This document shows, in pieces, positions 8,871 through 21,551 of a stretch of DNA of 27,647 nucleotides. Position numbers and translations under genes: made by a program. The notes below the pieces were generated by a model. That model saw nothing but the letters and a program-made list of their open reading frames with translations. It was not told the origin of the DNA and did no database searches. Source of the DNA: Bifiguratus adelaidae (lineage: Eukaryota > Mucoromycota > Endogonomycetes > Endogonales); NCBI GenBank assembly GCA_002261195.1, contig MVBO01000173.1, forward strand, positions 1 through 27,647, written 5' to 3'. How positions within the stretch are numbered: the stretch's first letter is position 1; each line of letters begins with the position of its first letter.

Positions 8871-9834
8871 CTGCCGTTGAATGGCTCACTGCAGAAAAAA
8901 GAAAAACCCTTGAAGTTTTCGCTTTCGATTATATCGAAAGAGATTCTGCCAATCCAGATGCTCTAATGATTAGGCTATATCTGGTTCCAATGATTTAACA
9001 ATGTTGATTGAATTTTTTTCCCCTAAAGGAGAGAACAAAGAATAGAAGAGTGTACGTACAAATCCCCAACATGTACACAGCCGTGTGGTGCGAACGTTGA
9101 GAAAGTGCCGTCTGGGAGCTTGTCGACTACATAGCACGTCATTGCACAATAACTTACCCCACATCCAAATTTCTCCCAACTGCCTCGACCCACCCGCTAT
9201 AGGATTACACAATAATATAGACTGCTTCGGGAAGGCCGGACCAATGGCTTCATCCGCTTTTCCCAAGTTGCCGCAAAGACCCGATATCAGCATGCACACA
9301 CGCGCACCCCGCGGACCTTACCGCCTATAGTACATTAGCAAAACTGGACAACGTCCTGAACACTTGCCTGGCGTCTTCACTCATCGTGGTTCGGCTAGAT
9401 GATGTGCGTGGCCGTTTCGTGTATCTCACGCACGTCGTTCGTTTAACTCAAACTTGCGTACAGGAACCATCGGGAGCTCGACATTCATACACTCTCGTTG
9501 AACATACGAGATCAAAACTCTAACTCAAAATGTCGTGTCTAATATGCCTGCCACTGACAGGTTCAGCAACACCCTCCTTGAGTAAACCTCCAAACGTTGG
9601 TATTTTGACCGACGAGTAATATTTTTCAAACTGTCTCTTAAGGGTTGACAGTGTAGGCAGATTAGACATCGTGCCTTTCCGTGAGCGGGCGCGCCAGGAA
9701 GTGTAGCATAGAATTGAAAACAGATTGCCTTACCTACCAACTCTCAACGAGCTTGGCAAAGTCACCATTAGTTGTAACGGCAGTCCCAATGACCAACGAC
9801 AAAAATTTGACTATACGGGTGCCCCATTCCATAT
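8871..9834. other. No recognisable gene
   Basis: Nearly 1 kb without a supported gene. A plus-strand ATG at 9530 follows a CTCAAA-type leader and gives about ten codons before a possible GT donor, which could be a first exon of the dsRNA-binding protein gene, but the linking exon is unclear. The other frames (8970-9299 minus, 9085-9330 plus) look random. Confidence 0.35.
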
Positions 9835-10452
9835 ATGCTCCCAGCTATTGGAGAGAAGCCATACAAGAATCAGCTCAGCGAGTACCTTCGGAAGACCAGA
9901 CGAAGGCCAGCGGTATATGGAGTTCGTATAGAAAGGCAATCTGAAGGCATACCGGAGTGGTTGTGTTATGTGGAGGTGGCCATCGCTGAAGATGACTCGC
10001 GCATATTCGAGGGAGATTTAGAGAATCGCAAGGGTTTGTCGGAAGCATCTGCCGCTCGGAATGCTTTGCAAGAGCTTCAAACGGTTGACGAAGGCAAACT
10101 GAGTGGCCCTGCGATTTTCTTCGAGTTGCGGAACCACTCTGATTCGAGTATCATGATGCATAAATGTGCATACATTTTACACGTGCGAGACGCTGGTAGC
10201 TCGCCACCCTCGCCTCATAGACTGAAATCAGATGCTTCTATATGGTTTGGCTCATCTGAACGGCTTTCAGAAGTAGTACATATCGAGCAATTCCCACCAC
10301 GATGGGTCATTTGTTCAAGACACGATCCCATGGACATGCTTTGCGCGATTTCGATTCACATTGGCCTGCTTTTGCCGACTTTAAAATTGTTGCACTTCGG
10401 TGTCGTTATACATTCATCTGGGCTCACTTTACTGCTCTACAGCAAGTGTTGA
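9835..10452 (+). CDS. Protein with one double-stranded-RNA-binding domain
   Basis: The frame is 205 codons, open from ATG 9835. Residues about 8-82 match the dsRNA-binding fold: 'PYKNQLSEYLRK' for helix 1, 'AVYGVRIERQ' and 'WLCYVEVAIAEDDSRIFEG' for the three beta strands, then 'SEASAARNALQELQ' for helix 2 with the expected Ala-Ala. The lysine pair usually found at the start of helix 2 (KKxAK) is missing (GLSEASA), so RNA affinity may be reduced. The remaining 120 residues have no recognised domain; the last 50 are Leu-rich and may be read-through of a non-coding end. There is no RNase III, helicase or kinase motif in the window. It could be an exon of a longer gene with 5' exons near 9530. 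Confidence 0.6.
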   Translation: MLPAIGEKPYKNQLSEYLRKTRRRPAVYGVRIERQSEGIPEWLCYVEVAIAEDDSRIFEGDLENRKGLSEASAARNALQELQTVDEGKLSGPAIFFELRNHSDSSIMMHKCAYILHVRDAGSSPPSPHRLKSDASIWFGSSERLSEVVHIEQFPPRWVICSRHDPMDMLCAISIHIGLLLPTLKLLHFGVVIHSSGLTLLLYSKC

Positions 10453-11219
10453 TGCGTGAAGGAATACCTTGTACTCTCAATAGTTAGATGATCCTGGCAC
10501 TTGCTGTTCAGATCATCTGGTTAGATTGATCTGAGGTTGCGCCCGAGCGGCCTTTGCTTGTATGCATTGTGGTTGCTAATAGCGTCGATTCCATGTCAAT
10601 AATCATCCCGAATTGCTACTGTTGGAACAGGGAAATGACAATAGATCATGCAATTCCTGACCTGAACGCAGTGACAGCCTTGGTTTTTGCGCATCACATC
10701 CATGAACGGAATACGCATACAACTTCTTGAGCTTCTTTGACCCCATTACGTCGTCAGACACTGTAGAAAGAGACGATGAGCTATATACATTTCAGCACTT
10801 TGACGGACCACACGGTGGGGCTTGAATTGATCAACTTATCCTGCCTTCGGTAAAATATTCCATTATCTATGCCGTCTGCACACGTGCCGAGCCTGGTATA
10901 GCTCCTGATACAACTTGAGAATGAGTCATAGTCGTAGAAACAACTTGAGAAGGCCTTGCTCTATTCTTGGTCCTGCCAAACGAGACGGTCTGATTCAAAA
11001 AGAAGTAAAAGAAAATGAATGAAGATAACAACGCCAAATGAAGAGACGCAAGAAATTTATCCTTTAAACAGGCGATTTTGCGGAACCTGGGTGAAGTTAT
11101 GGTACTGGCATTCGACTCTCCCCAGTCCACAGAATTAGTTATTATGGATGACCGCGGCACATCACCGCCTTTGGCAAATCGCTGCATGCAGGCGCACGAT
11201 ACTGCGTAATAAGAGAAGC
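10453..11219. other. Unassigned stretch downstream of the Crinkler-type fossil
   Basis: The only sizeable frame (10867-11292, minus) encodes a Phe-rich segment of about 20 hydrophobic residues but no known domain. Nothing else is recognised. Confidence 0.3.
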
Positions 11220-12669
11220 TCACAACTCTTCGCACGTTGAAGTACAGCAGGTATCCAAAGTCCATAAATGACATTGTCGCCCTGACAAGCACGTGGTATT
11301 CATGCGTAGCTCTATGACGGCTTGTGCAGACGTAGTCCCACTCTTTCTTCGCATATCCACGCCTAAAAATATTATCATTGAGAGTGCCATCTTATAATCA
11401 CTTTCTAAATCTTGAAGCCAATCGTACATCAGCATAAGGCTATTAGCAGTCGACAATCGCCAAAAGTTAAGCAAGACATGAAGAAAGACATCACCGACAG
11501 ACAGCGGGAATAGTTGCAAAATCACCCACTCGTATGGCGTTATCAACATTTCGCTCCTTGACAGCAGGAATTTCAGGATGTACAGGCGAGAGAGCACGAG
11601 AGAAGTCCTGTAGCGAGTAGCATACTCATCGTTGCTTGTTACCATGTCCGAATCATTGCATTTCTTCGTGACTGTGGACACCATACTCTGGATATCTCGA
11701 CTGCCGATTGCATGTTCTGTTCCGCCTGTGGCACAAGTGAAATAGAAACCGAACTTCCGACACAAAAGTTCAATCGCCATTCGGCTCTTCCCAGAGCCGG
11801 ACGCACCCACGATGACCGCCAGTCGCCTCACTGAGTCAAACTGTAGACTTGATTCGAGGTGTTCGGTATCCACAAAGCCACCAGAACCATTTCTGGGCAA
11901 GTTGTACAAAAGCAGCAAGGGGCGCTCCATTACCTTGGGTATAGACAGCTTGCTGATCGCTCGGAAGTGAGTATGGCTACTCGCAGGTTGATACTTGGTG
12001 AGACTGAATTTTCGAGAATCAAAACGCTGGAATTCTTTGAACTTTGCTGAGGAGGAATGTATCACCTCCTGAATAACTGTGTCGCGCGGGACTTCGTCAA
12101 TGCTCCATCGAGGCTCTGTGGCTGAGACGACTACTGAGTTTGAAAGCGCACATGAGTAAGCTTACAGGCTCCTTAGCGTAGCTCGTAACTTACCTGCATT
12201 TGTACCGTCGACGATCAAGTGGATGGCTCTTCGGTCGGGTTGCTCCGTGAATTTATCGGAAAGAGGATCAAGATCCTCGAGCAAAGTGGTGTTCCAATTG
12301 CTGGTTGCAATCCTCTTTCTCTCCTTCAAAACCTGTAGAAGTTCCTTACTATCAATGGGGGATACAGTTGCTTTGCAAGCTTTCAAGGAGGCCCGATCGA
12401 TGCCTTGCAGCAACGTTGGTCATTCCGGCGTGTATCACCTTCCGAAGCTCTGAGAGGTTGCAGGAGGACGGAATCGTGATGGTGCGAAATGTCGGATATC
12501 CGTACGCACGCAAGAGCTCTTGTTTGAGCAAGGTGAAGTTCAGTTTACGAGGAGTGTGGGCAGAACACAATTTTTCGGCTTTATCAAATTGTCTTAATAG
12601 TATATGGATATCAGCAATATCATCATATTTACGAGAACCATCGTATTTCGAAAATAATTCTTGCAACAT
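11220..12669 (-). pseudogene. Crinkler (CRN)-type protein fossil with P-loop ATPase domain
   Basis: The 5' part resembles the ubiquitin-like Crinkler N-terminal domain: 'PTFRTITIPSSCNLSEL', 'DRASLKACKATV' and, at its end, 'LDPLSDKF...AIHLIV'. The long minus frame after it has a Walker A P-loop 'VIVGASGSGKSRMAIELL', then 'FGFYFTCATGG' and 'GSRDIQSMV', and a helical stretch 'YATRYRTSLVLSRLYILKF', all typical of a family expanded in agaricomycetes. Known of the family: Crinklers pair this N-terminal part with NTPase and variable C-terminal domains and are proposed to act in hosts or in conflict between hyphae. The usual Asp-Glu-rich Walker B part and the C-terminal domain are not seen. The element looks broken, with one or two interruptions and a lost end. 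Age is moderate, since the domain signatures are still easy to read. Confidence 0.65.
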
Positions 12670-14849
12670 TGTATTCAGGCTGCAAAGTTACACAGACTAA
12701 ATTCCATTAACCCAGGCAGCTTTTAAAATATTCACACTCGCATCCCGAAACAAAGTGGAGGTATTGTAAAATGGTTTTTCCACTTGTAGCGACCCAAACC
12801 TCTCAACCGTTGGGGAGAGTTACACCAACGATACAATGAGTTGCATTAGTTTGTGGGACCTTGTTGGGCGGTTTTCCAAGATCTATCGTCTACAGTAAAC
12901 TAATGACTCTGAAAATAGCAGTCGTCGACGTCCATCGTGTCCAGGACGCAAGGCGCAAGAACTAGCCAGCCAACATCCAGAACGTATCGAAGGACCGTTC
13001 CAGTCTAATCTGTCGGAATTTTGCGAAAGCTATCGAGTTCGATCTGGCATCGCACTGACTGAGGCAAGCATCCAAAATGGGCTGTTTCTGCTTGTGTGCC
13101 GTTGCAGCTTCCGCTGCTTTGCACTAGTTGTCAAATTTTCCATCCGAATACGGGGCGCGCACTTGTTGACCAATTTGCTATACGATCGTTGCCAAATTTC
13201 TGCCTCGAGTGGTGCAGCTCGATCTAGTTTTGAACTCATCTTCTTCGACGGAGCGTAGAGGAGTTTGCCGGAGGGGAAGTCAAGTTATCTTTGAGAACGA
13301 TCCGTCGAAGCCTTCTCGGCCATGAGACGCACAAGTCACATCGTTGGTGCTTGCAATTGATGCTCCGGCATGTTGAGAGAAGCGCAGCGCCCAACTAGCA
13401 TGGATTGCTTTCTGGAAGATACCTGGGTATCCCAGCCACAGCTTTTCCTGCTATGACCGGAATTTGCCTTTCGACATCAGCCTTTACTTGATATATTGAC
13501 TTTGCCGTTACTGGGGACATCGCATTGGTCGTTGCGTAAAGTGAGATATACTCTACACCTTCCGCTAGCCCTGTGGCAAGCCATCGTGGTTGAGCTTGTT
13601 TCGCGCCTTGACCACACACGGCTTGGCAGCTACAAGACTGATGTATGGTTATCCGAGGGAAATCATTGTGTTCACGAGATAGTTTTAAGCAAGTGTGACT
13701 TCACGGTGTGTCAACCTGCGTGCATCCCCGATTGAGGGAGCGGTGTAAGCATAGCAAGCACACCGAGTCTATAACGCGCAATTGAGATATAACCATATAA
13801 GCTGTTTAGAAGACATGTACAACATCTACTCTCCAAAGCAGCCGTGGAACCTAACCCTAACACTTTTGATTGCGAAAAGCGGAGTTATGAGGAGGTGGTG
13901 TTTAGGCCGTGTGTGTTCTTTTATCATCGGCATGTCGGTCCGCCGTTGACATTCTGCCGGTGCCGCATAGTCAGTCATGGGTTCCGTCCAATATGTACTT
14001 TAGTCCCGATCGATAGAAAACACGTGGAAGGGAGATCGAAACAGCGCCGTATTTTGTTTCACATTACATTTCGAAACTCTAAATCGTCACCCGCCTTTTA
14101 CTATCGAACCATGTTCGAAATTGTCCGTCCTCTCCAACTTCGCCGATGTTTTTTGCGCCAGGAATAGAGACATTCAGTGAACATCACCATATATGTCCGT
14201 TCTTATCGTTAGGTTGTCCTAGTCCTATCGTTGAACATCCTTTCCGTATTCTCCTTACGTGCTCGTTGCTCGGCTTATGTAAGTATGCAATAAACGACAG
14301 GCTCGCTGTCACCAACAGATGCTCGGAAAAGGACCCCTTCGGCTGAAATCCACAGGATGATCGTCCTTTGAGAGTTGCCCGATAGGTCAACTCGTTCCGT
14401 TCCATCAACACGGAATTTTTCCTAAAACGTATCTGTTGGGACGTCTCATGACCACACGAGGCTTTCATGTACATCACTGTGCGACGCACACTAGACCAAT
14501 GTTGTGTACGGACCATCGTTCAGCCAATCGGAATTCCCACTAAATGTGTATCTATTTGCGTCTATTAGACGCTGAAACCTCACTCTCCAGGAGCATGTCT
14601 TGTATACACGCAGATAGTCCATACGAGCGGCTGTACATGGCCATTTTCGCTTATCTCGAACGATGGCCGTTCCCAGCCCCAACTTCTGTTCAAGATGCGG
14701 GGAAAAAAGTCAAAAAGGTAACCATAAAAGGTTATGTCATTAATTACATCGGTTTCGCAACCGACGGGCACCTGTCCGATGATGCGGATAAGGTCGCGCG
14801 TACGCTCAAGTTTAAAAAGGGCCGGAATCTTCCATCTTCCCCATACAGG
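12670..14849. other. No recognisable gene
   Basis: About 2.2 kb between the Crinkler-type fossil and the chitinase. Minus frames at 13395-13619 ('VEYISLYATTNAMSPVTAKS') and 13030-13239 have a slightly protein-like look and could be remnants of one gene, but I cannot name it. Plus frames at 13496-13735 and 13844-14167 look like shadows. The frame at 14544-15065 simply runs through the chitinase 5' leader. Confidence 0.35.
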
Positions 14850-16433
14850 ATGTGGAAGCGTTTGCTGCTGACTTCATTGCTAGCCGCCACTGCGTTGGCG
14901 TCGCCCACCCCGCAAGGGTATGGCAAAACCCAGAAAGAGGATGGTCAAGTTGTGGTCGCCTATTGGACAGGAGCGCCGTCCGCGGATAGCCTAAACTACA
15001 CCCAATTCTCTCACCTTTACGTCTGTACGTTTGGAAAATTTGCCGTTTTCTTGGCCAGATATTAATGCAAGTTTGTAGCTTTCGGGACGATTGAATCGAA
15101 CTTCACTGTGTCGGTGCCAACGGATCTCCTCACCTCGTCGGTTCCCGTTGCCCACGCGAACGACACGAAGGTCGTTCTGTATGTTGCTTCAGATACCTTG
15201 CTCTTCATGCGCTAAGTGTTCTTGTAGATCTATTGGAGGCTGGGGAAATTGCATGAACTATTCTCCATTGGTGAACAACTATACCGCACATGATGTCTTT
15301 ATCGAAAGTCTTCAGAGCATCATCTCGGAATACAACGTCGATGGCTTCGACTTTGAGTAAGTGTTTGATGAGCACTCAAAGAAAGGATGTTTAACGGAGA
15401 TGCTCTTTCAGTTGGGAATACCCTGGTCAACAGGGTGCATGTGATCAACCCTACGCGCATTCCGACACCCTAAACTACTTGATTCTCCTCCAGAAACTTC
15501 GCAAGGCGGTCGGATGGGACGTCATTTTGACTGCCCCGACCTGGACCGAGCCTTTTGCCGATTCCACGGGTGCTCCTTCCAAGGACCTTAGGGGATTCTC
15601 GGAGGTTTTACACTGGATCAACCTCATGACCTACGATGTAAGCTTATGTGACTATGCTACTCAATGTGTTAACGTATGATGTCTAGTTGAATGACATTTG
15701 GGGTAACACCACTGGGTAAGTTGCACTCATTGAATGTCATGTACATGGCTGATCGAGATCGAATAGTGTCGCCTCTCCTCTCCGTGATGGCCAAGGTTAT
15801 TTCCCTGCCAATTCTAGCATTGAGTTAGCCGCTGAACTCTGGTACAAAACTGGCTTCCCTTACTCGAACATGACAGTTGGCATTCGTAAGTATACGTGCT
15901 TGTGCTTATCCTCGAGTGCAATGGATGTTAACGAGAGCCTATTTAGCGTTCTACGGTCACTACGCAACTTCCGTATCTTCCATGGCCGAAAACAAGCCAT
16001 GGGAAGTGTAAGTCACGTTGTACCTATGCCGCTCTTGTTGACGTACATCCATAGATGGGTCCCTGTCGTGGGTGCTAGCATGGAGCTCCTATGTACTGGT
16101 GACGGTCTAGGTAGCACATGGACCTACGAACAAATTTACTCCTGGTGCTTGGAAGAAGGAGACTTCACGAAAGCCAAGAATGGATGGATGCGCCAATATG
16201 ATCCAAAGACCGAAACACCTTGGCTTTTCCATCCCGGCAACAATACCTTTATTTCGTAAGTAGTTGGAGCGGTCGTATGCGTTTGCTTATTCGCGCACAG
16301 ATACGACGATCCTATTTCGGTCAAGGCCAAGGTAGACTATATCAAGTCTAAGAAGTTCAGAGGTGGCATGTATTGGGAGTTGGGTCAGGACGGCGGCATG
16401 CTCATGCCGGTCGTCGCCGAGCTTCTCGCTTAG
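14850..16433 (+). CDS. Secreted GH18 chitinase
   Basis: This enzyme would hydrolyse beta-1,4-linked N-acetylglucosamine in chitin with retention of configuration. Nine exons keep phase throughout (1173 nt, 390 residues): 14850-15024, 15079-15178, 15228-15356, 15412-15637, 15687-15715, 15767-15885, 15947-16007, 16055-16255 and 16301-16433. The N-terminus is a signal peptide ('MWKRLLLTSLLAATALASP'). The GH18 fold shows strand 1 'VVVAYWTG', strand 3 'VVLSIGGWG' (residues 90-98), the catalytic DxxDxDxE motif 'DGFDFDWEYP' (Asp130, Asp133, Asp135, catalytic Glu137), 'INLMTYD' and the final 'GGMYWELGQD'. There is no C-terminal carbohydrate-binding module or GPI signal. The catalytic Asp135 codon is split by an intron, and exon 5 is only 29 nt. 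Whether it acts on the fungus's own wall or on foreign chitin cannot be told. All key residues are present, so it should be active. Confidence 0.93.
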
Positions 16434-17213
16434 ATTGGAAGTGTATCTAAAAGTCGAGTAGAAATACCACTATTTTTGCGTAGTAAGACTTGTATCATGA
16501 TAAGATGCCGAAGTATACTTGAGCGATTTAATACTAAAGTCTTTGAGCGCTGTATTATGTTAAGGATCCCGAATGATATATGAGTGTTCTAAATTCCTAC
16601 AGTCTTTTTGCTAATGAAATTGTTTTATGCACCCGCAAAGGAACGCATAAGAGAAAAGTTGCACCATTAAGCCCTGACCTTATAAATTCCAAATTAGACG
16701 TCATTCCGCATTCCCCGGAATGCATTGTTGCAATTTATCCACCTCGCCTTGACCTCGTATTCCTTTTATCTGTAAATGAACATACACAAGCGAAATTTGT
16801 AACAACTTAGCCCTACATTACGCTGTTCAGAAATCCTGGTATATGTACAGCACATGGCATAAGCTCTTGCCTACTGGTTTGACAGCTGCCTAGAATCCTA
16901 ATACTTTTGCGCAGTCCGCAAGACTTGTCGTTGCATGTTGCGGAACGACAAATATGACTCTCCGTGAGACATCAGACACATCAATGAAAAATCTAGAGTG
17001 CACTACGTGTTAATACACTTTACTTTTTCTTTCTACCATGATATGACCTGGATTCACGTACGGGGAGTTCACGTAGATGATCGAGACCAGTTACACAACT
17101 CCGAAGCTGGGAACCATAAGCTAACCGAGGTGCCAGCCATCGTCTACTAGAGAACAGGAGAAAGGTACCAGTTTGATAACTCTAACGTCGACAATTCGCA
17201 TATAGAACCCTGG
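16434..17213. other. Chitinase 3' flank, no recognisable gene
   Basis: AT-rich sequence with no supported coding frame; the frame at 16580-16810 has no family signature. It probably holds the chitinase 3' UTR and polyadenylation region. Confidence 0.4.
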
Positions 17214-17645
17214 CTAGATAACATCACCTAGTAGCAATGTGATCAGTGTTTTGAAAGTAGCCCTCTGCATCGTCGCGACTATGCCCAAGCATGATATGCT
17301 GCTTGTCGCTCCGTAAGAACCGAGCCTCCACCTATCAACAAAACAAACCAGTGACAATTTGAGGGAGAAAGCTCTCGCGGACCTAGATGGACATCTTGCT
17401 CGCACTTCAAGGTGACCAGTCCCAGGGAGATGTGGAAAATTCACCGTTGTATCAGGTACGGAATTGTCTATGGAGTTTGTACGAGCAGTTTCGGATATAT
17501 TCAAGTAATGAAATTGATCGATCATAGCTAAGACGTCTTCTTTCAGGATTCTCAAGGAAATCGGGACACTCTCAAGAGGGACTACCAATGTTGTTTTGCA
17601 AATTACGATTTCTATTCCATTTGAGCAGTCGTGAAGAGATGACAC
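17214..17645 (-). CDS. Unrecognised open frame, possibly a remnant
   Basis: 143 codons open on the minus strand, with 'VVPLESVPISLRILKEDVLA' and 'DTTVNFPHLPGTGHLEV' giving a plausible protein-like N-terminal half; the C-terminal half looks random. Sequence upstream on the same strand (about 17650-17790) also has a protein-like run ('EKLCPFWAYCVETMLHYKGY') but in another frame. No family recognised. It may be an intron-containing gene or a decayed one. Confidence 0.25.
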   Translation of the reverse strand: MSSLHDCSNGIEIVICKTTLVVPLESVPISLRILKEDVLAMIDQFHYLNISETARTNSIDNSVPDTTVNFPHLPGTGHLEVRARCPSRSARAFSLKLSLVCFVDRWRLGSYGATSSISCLGIVATMQRATFKTLITLLLGDVI

Positions 17646-19407
<1,762 letters not shown>

Positions 19408-19450
19408 TCAATGCTGTGGATAACGTGGGGAAGAATTTTAATCCGCAATT

Positions 19451-19462
19451 CCATATTTATAG
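19451..19462 (-). promoter_or_regulatory. TATA box of THI4
   Basis: The minus strand reads CTATAAATATGG here, about 50 bp upstream of the THI4 start codon at 19404, a normal distance for a strongly regulated fungal gene with a short leader. Confidence 0.5.
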
Positions 19463-20316
19463 GTCTTCTCAATGCTTTAGCGTCAATCCCCCCGTCACAT
19501 TGTTTGAAGCCCGCCGCATCATGGTTTTTGGTAGTTACTTCCGACAATGAGCGGAAAATGACCATAAAAGGCATCACACGTCCCCACTTGAGGGCCGCCA
19601 ACATCAGCCGACGACACTAGAACGCGGGTTGGGGGAAGGATGCTCGTCGCGTAAAATATCAGGCAAGGGACAATTGGCAGTACCGATTAACAGTGTACGG
19701 ATATGCAGTCACGTACAGTGCCCTAGCCAAACTTTCGCGGGTACATCCGTAGAGCGTTTGAAACACTAATGGTTGGGAGCTTTTGTTAATGATGATCTCA
19801 AGGTCTTACCCATTGTCTATTACACAGTACATACACAACGGTTCGAGTAGCATAGACATATCTATTGCACTGGTGAGACGTGCACAGCGGAAAATCTCTG
19901 TCGGTTATGGTGATCATAAGAGAAAATCCCACACATTTGGAAATTTGTCTTGGCATATTCTTTAGTCAAGATACCCGAATAAGATGAGATGATTTCGGGG
20001 GAGTTTTGGTGATTATCGTCTATAATAGACATACAACTAGAGTGATAGCAACTTGGCGACATGAATCATGAGGATGTATGAGTTCCAAAATGACCATAGA
20101 CGGGGAGAAGGAATTTTTGCTAGCCATTCGTAATGGCGTTTTAGGGGTGTCCTTCACAATAGAAGCCAACGAACCTCTGAATAGAGGCTTGATCTGGGCG
20201 TTTCGTGCCAGGAATTTAATCTCAATTCAAACCTTGAGGCCATCATATAGAATCGTGAGCACTGCATGCTCTTGCGGGATGATAACATATACCTATGGCT
20301 GGCATATAATTAACGC
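19463..20316. other. THI4 upstream region, no recognisable gene
   Basis: No supported coding frame. Frames such as 19783-19965 (plus) and 20078-20320 (plus) have no family signature. The THI4-proximal 200 bp is presumably promoter. Confidence 0.4.
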
Positions 20317-20514
20317 TTAATAGCACACCAGTGAGCAAGTAACTTTGCTAGTGGTACCTGTCCATTCACTTGCCGTTGATTCTTGGGTTAAAGCCTCTTC
20401 GTCCGGTTGGAATCCGTAAAAAAAGGAGTTCCCATGTCTCGATGGTTGAAGGCTAGCATCAAGACGAAAGCTACCTTCGGCGGGGACGTACAATCTTAGG
20501 GTGCTAGGTTCCAC
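20317..20514 (-). CDS. Small unrecognised open frame, possible first exon
   Basis: Starts with ATG 20514 and reads 'MEPSTLRLYVPAEGSFRLDA', then 'GFQPDEEALTQESTASEW' up to a GT donor (CAG|GTACCA) at about 20358. The first 53 residues look protein-like and the rest does not, which suggests an exon ending at that donor. No following exon could be identified with confidence, and no family is recognised. Confidence 0.25.
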   Translation of the reverse strand: MEPSTLRLYVPAEGSFRLDASLQPSRHGNSFFYGFQPDEEALTQESTASEWTGTTSKVTCSLVCY

Positions 20515-21551
20515 GGTGCCGCATTGAGAGATAGTTTACGTACATGGGAGGCTAGCTATAATGTAAATCGAGCTACTACAACATGAAAATGAAGAGAATC
20601 AAGGCATAAAGCCTGTTAGGCGTAAATTTCGCGCACAGACGCGAAATCCCTCCGGATGCGATACTCGCAGTCCCAGCAATTTAGGAAATGGGTATTTGAT
20701 ATTACGGATGAGAAATAGGATTGTATATGGACCATTCATAATGATATTGCGACGAATCACATAGTACAATGTATATAGGCGCGTCTTAATGTACATGGAA
20801 TGACCTATAGCAAGATTGGGTATGCCTTGAGATAGTAAGGTTTACATTGATGCATTTATTAGTGCACATTTACATAAAAAAACACAATGTCAAAGCCCTG
20901 ATACAGCCACAATTGATTTATTAAGCCTGGCACGAATCCATGTCGTAATCTACTAGCCAACTGCAGTATAAAGACAGCTAATAAAGCTTGATGTATGGAA
21001 TAATGATTTAAACAATAGAAATCGTAAAAAACCAAATTGATTATGTATATAAACTTACAGAGACAATTGCAGTAGACCTCTGAGTCACGCATTTCTGTAT
21101 ATTCACTTTATCAACCCTTAACAAACCAACCTTTTCAGTGCATGTCTTCAAACCAATCACTTGACCTTGCTTACTTTTTAGTTAATAGGGGTGTTCGATC
21201 TACCGCCTTATTTGGCCTTCAGCCTATGCATTTTACGAAGGTGGTTATCAGCGTTTTTACAGAATTTTGTTAGCCCAAACTTCATTTATCAATAAATTAC
21301 AGACTACTCTACCTATGAGCAATATTTGCGTTCGTAGGGGACCTCAAAATCCTTTCGAAGCTTTGTGTTGAAATGATTCCGATCAGACTGTGACATACGG
21401 GGGAAACCAGGTCTGGACAAATCAAATGATCAGGATTCCTTAACATTTATTCATCTCGATGGAACGAAATGTATTGTATGGAACGCAATTATAACATTTT
21501 CATACCTTGTATTGCTGAATGTCATTTCCCGAGCTGTTCAATCGTATAAAA
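20515..21551. other. AT-rich intergenic stretch
   Basis: About 1 kb of AT-rich sequence without a supported gene. A small perfect inverted repeat (TTTCGCG...CGCGAAA) lies at about 20626-20647. Otherwise nothing is recognised. Confidence 0.4.

Noticed and set aside
8970-9299. A minus-strand frame of 109 codons upstream of the second guanylyltransferase fragment
   Set aside because: It shows no similarity to the guanylyltransferase or any family and no splice connection to the fragment.
14544-15065. A longer chitinase N-terminus starting upstream at 14544
   Set aside because: The in-frame extension is leader sequence. The ATG at 14850 begins directly with a good signal peptide, and a secreted enzyme needs that at its N-terminus.
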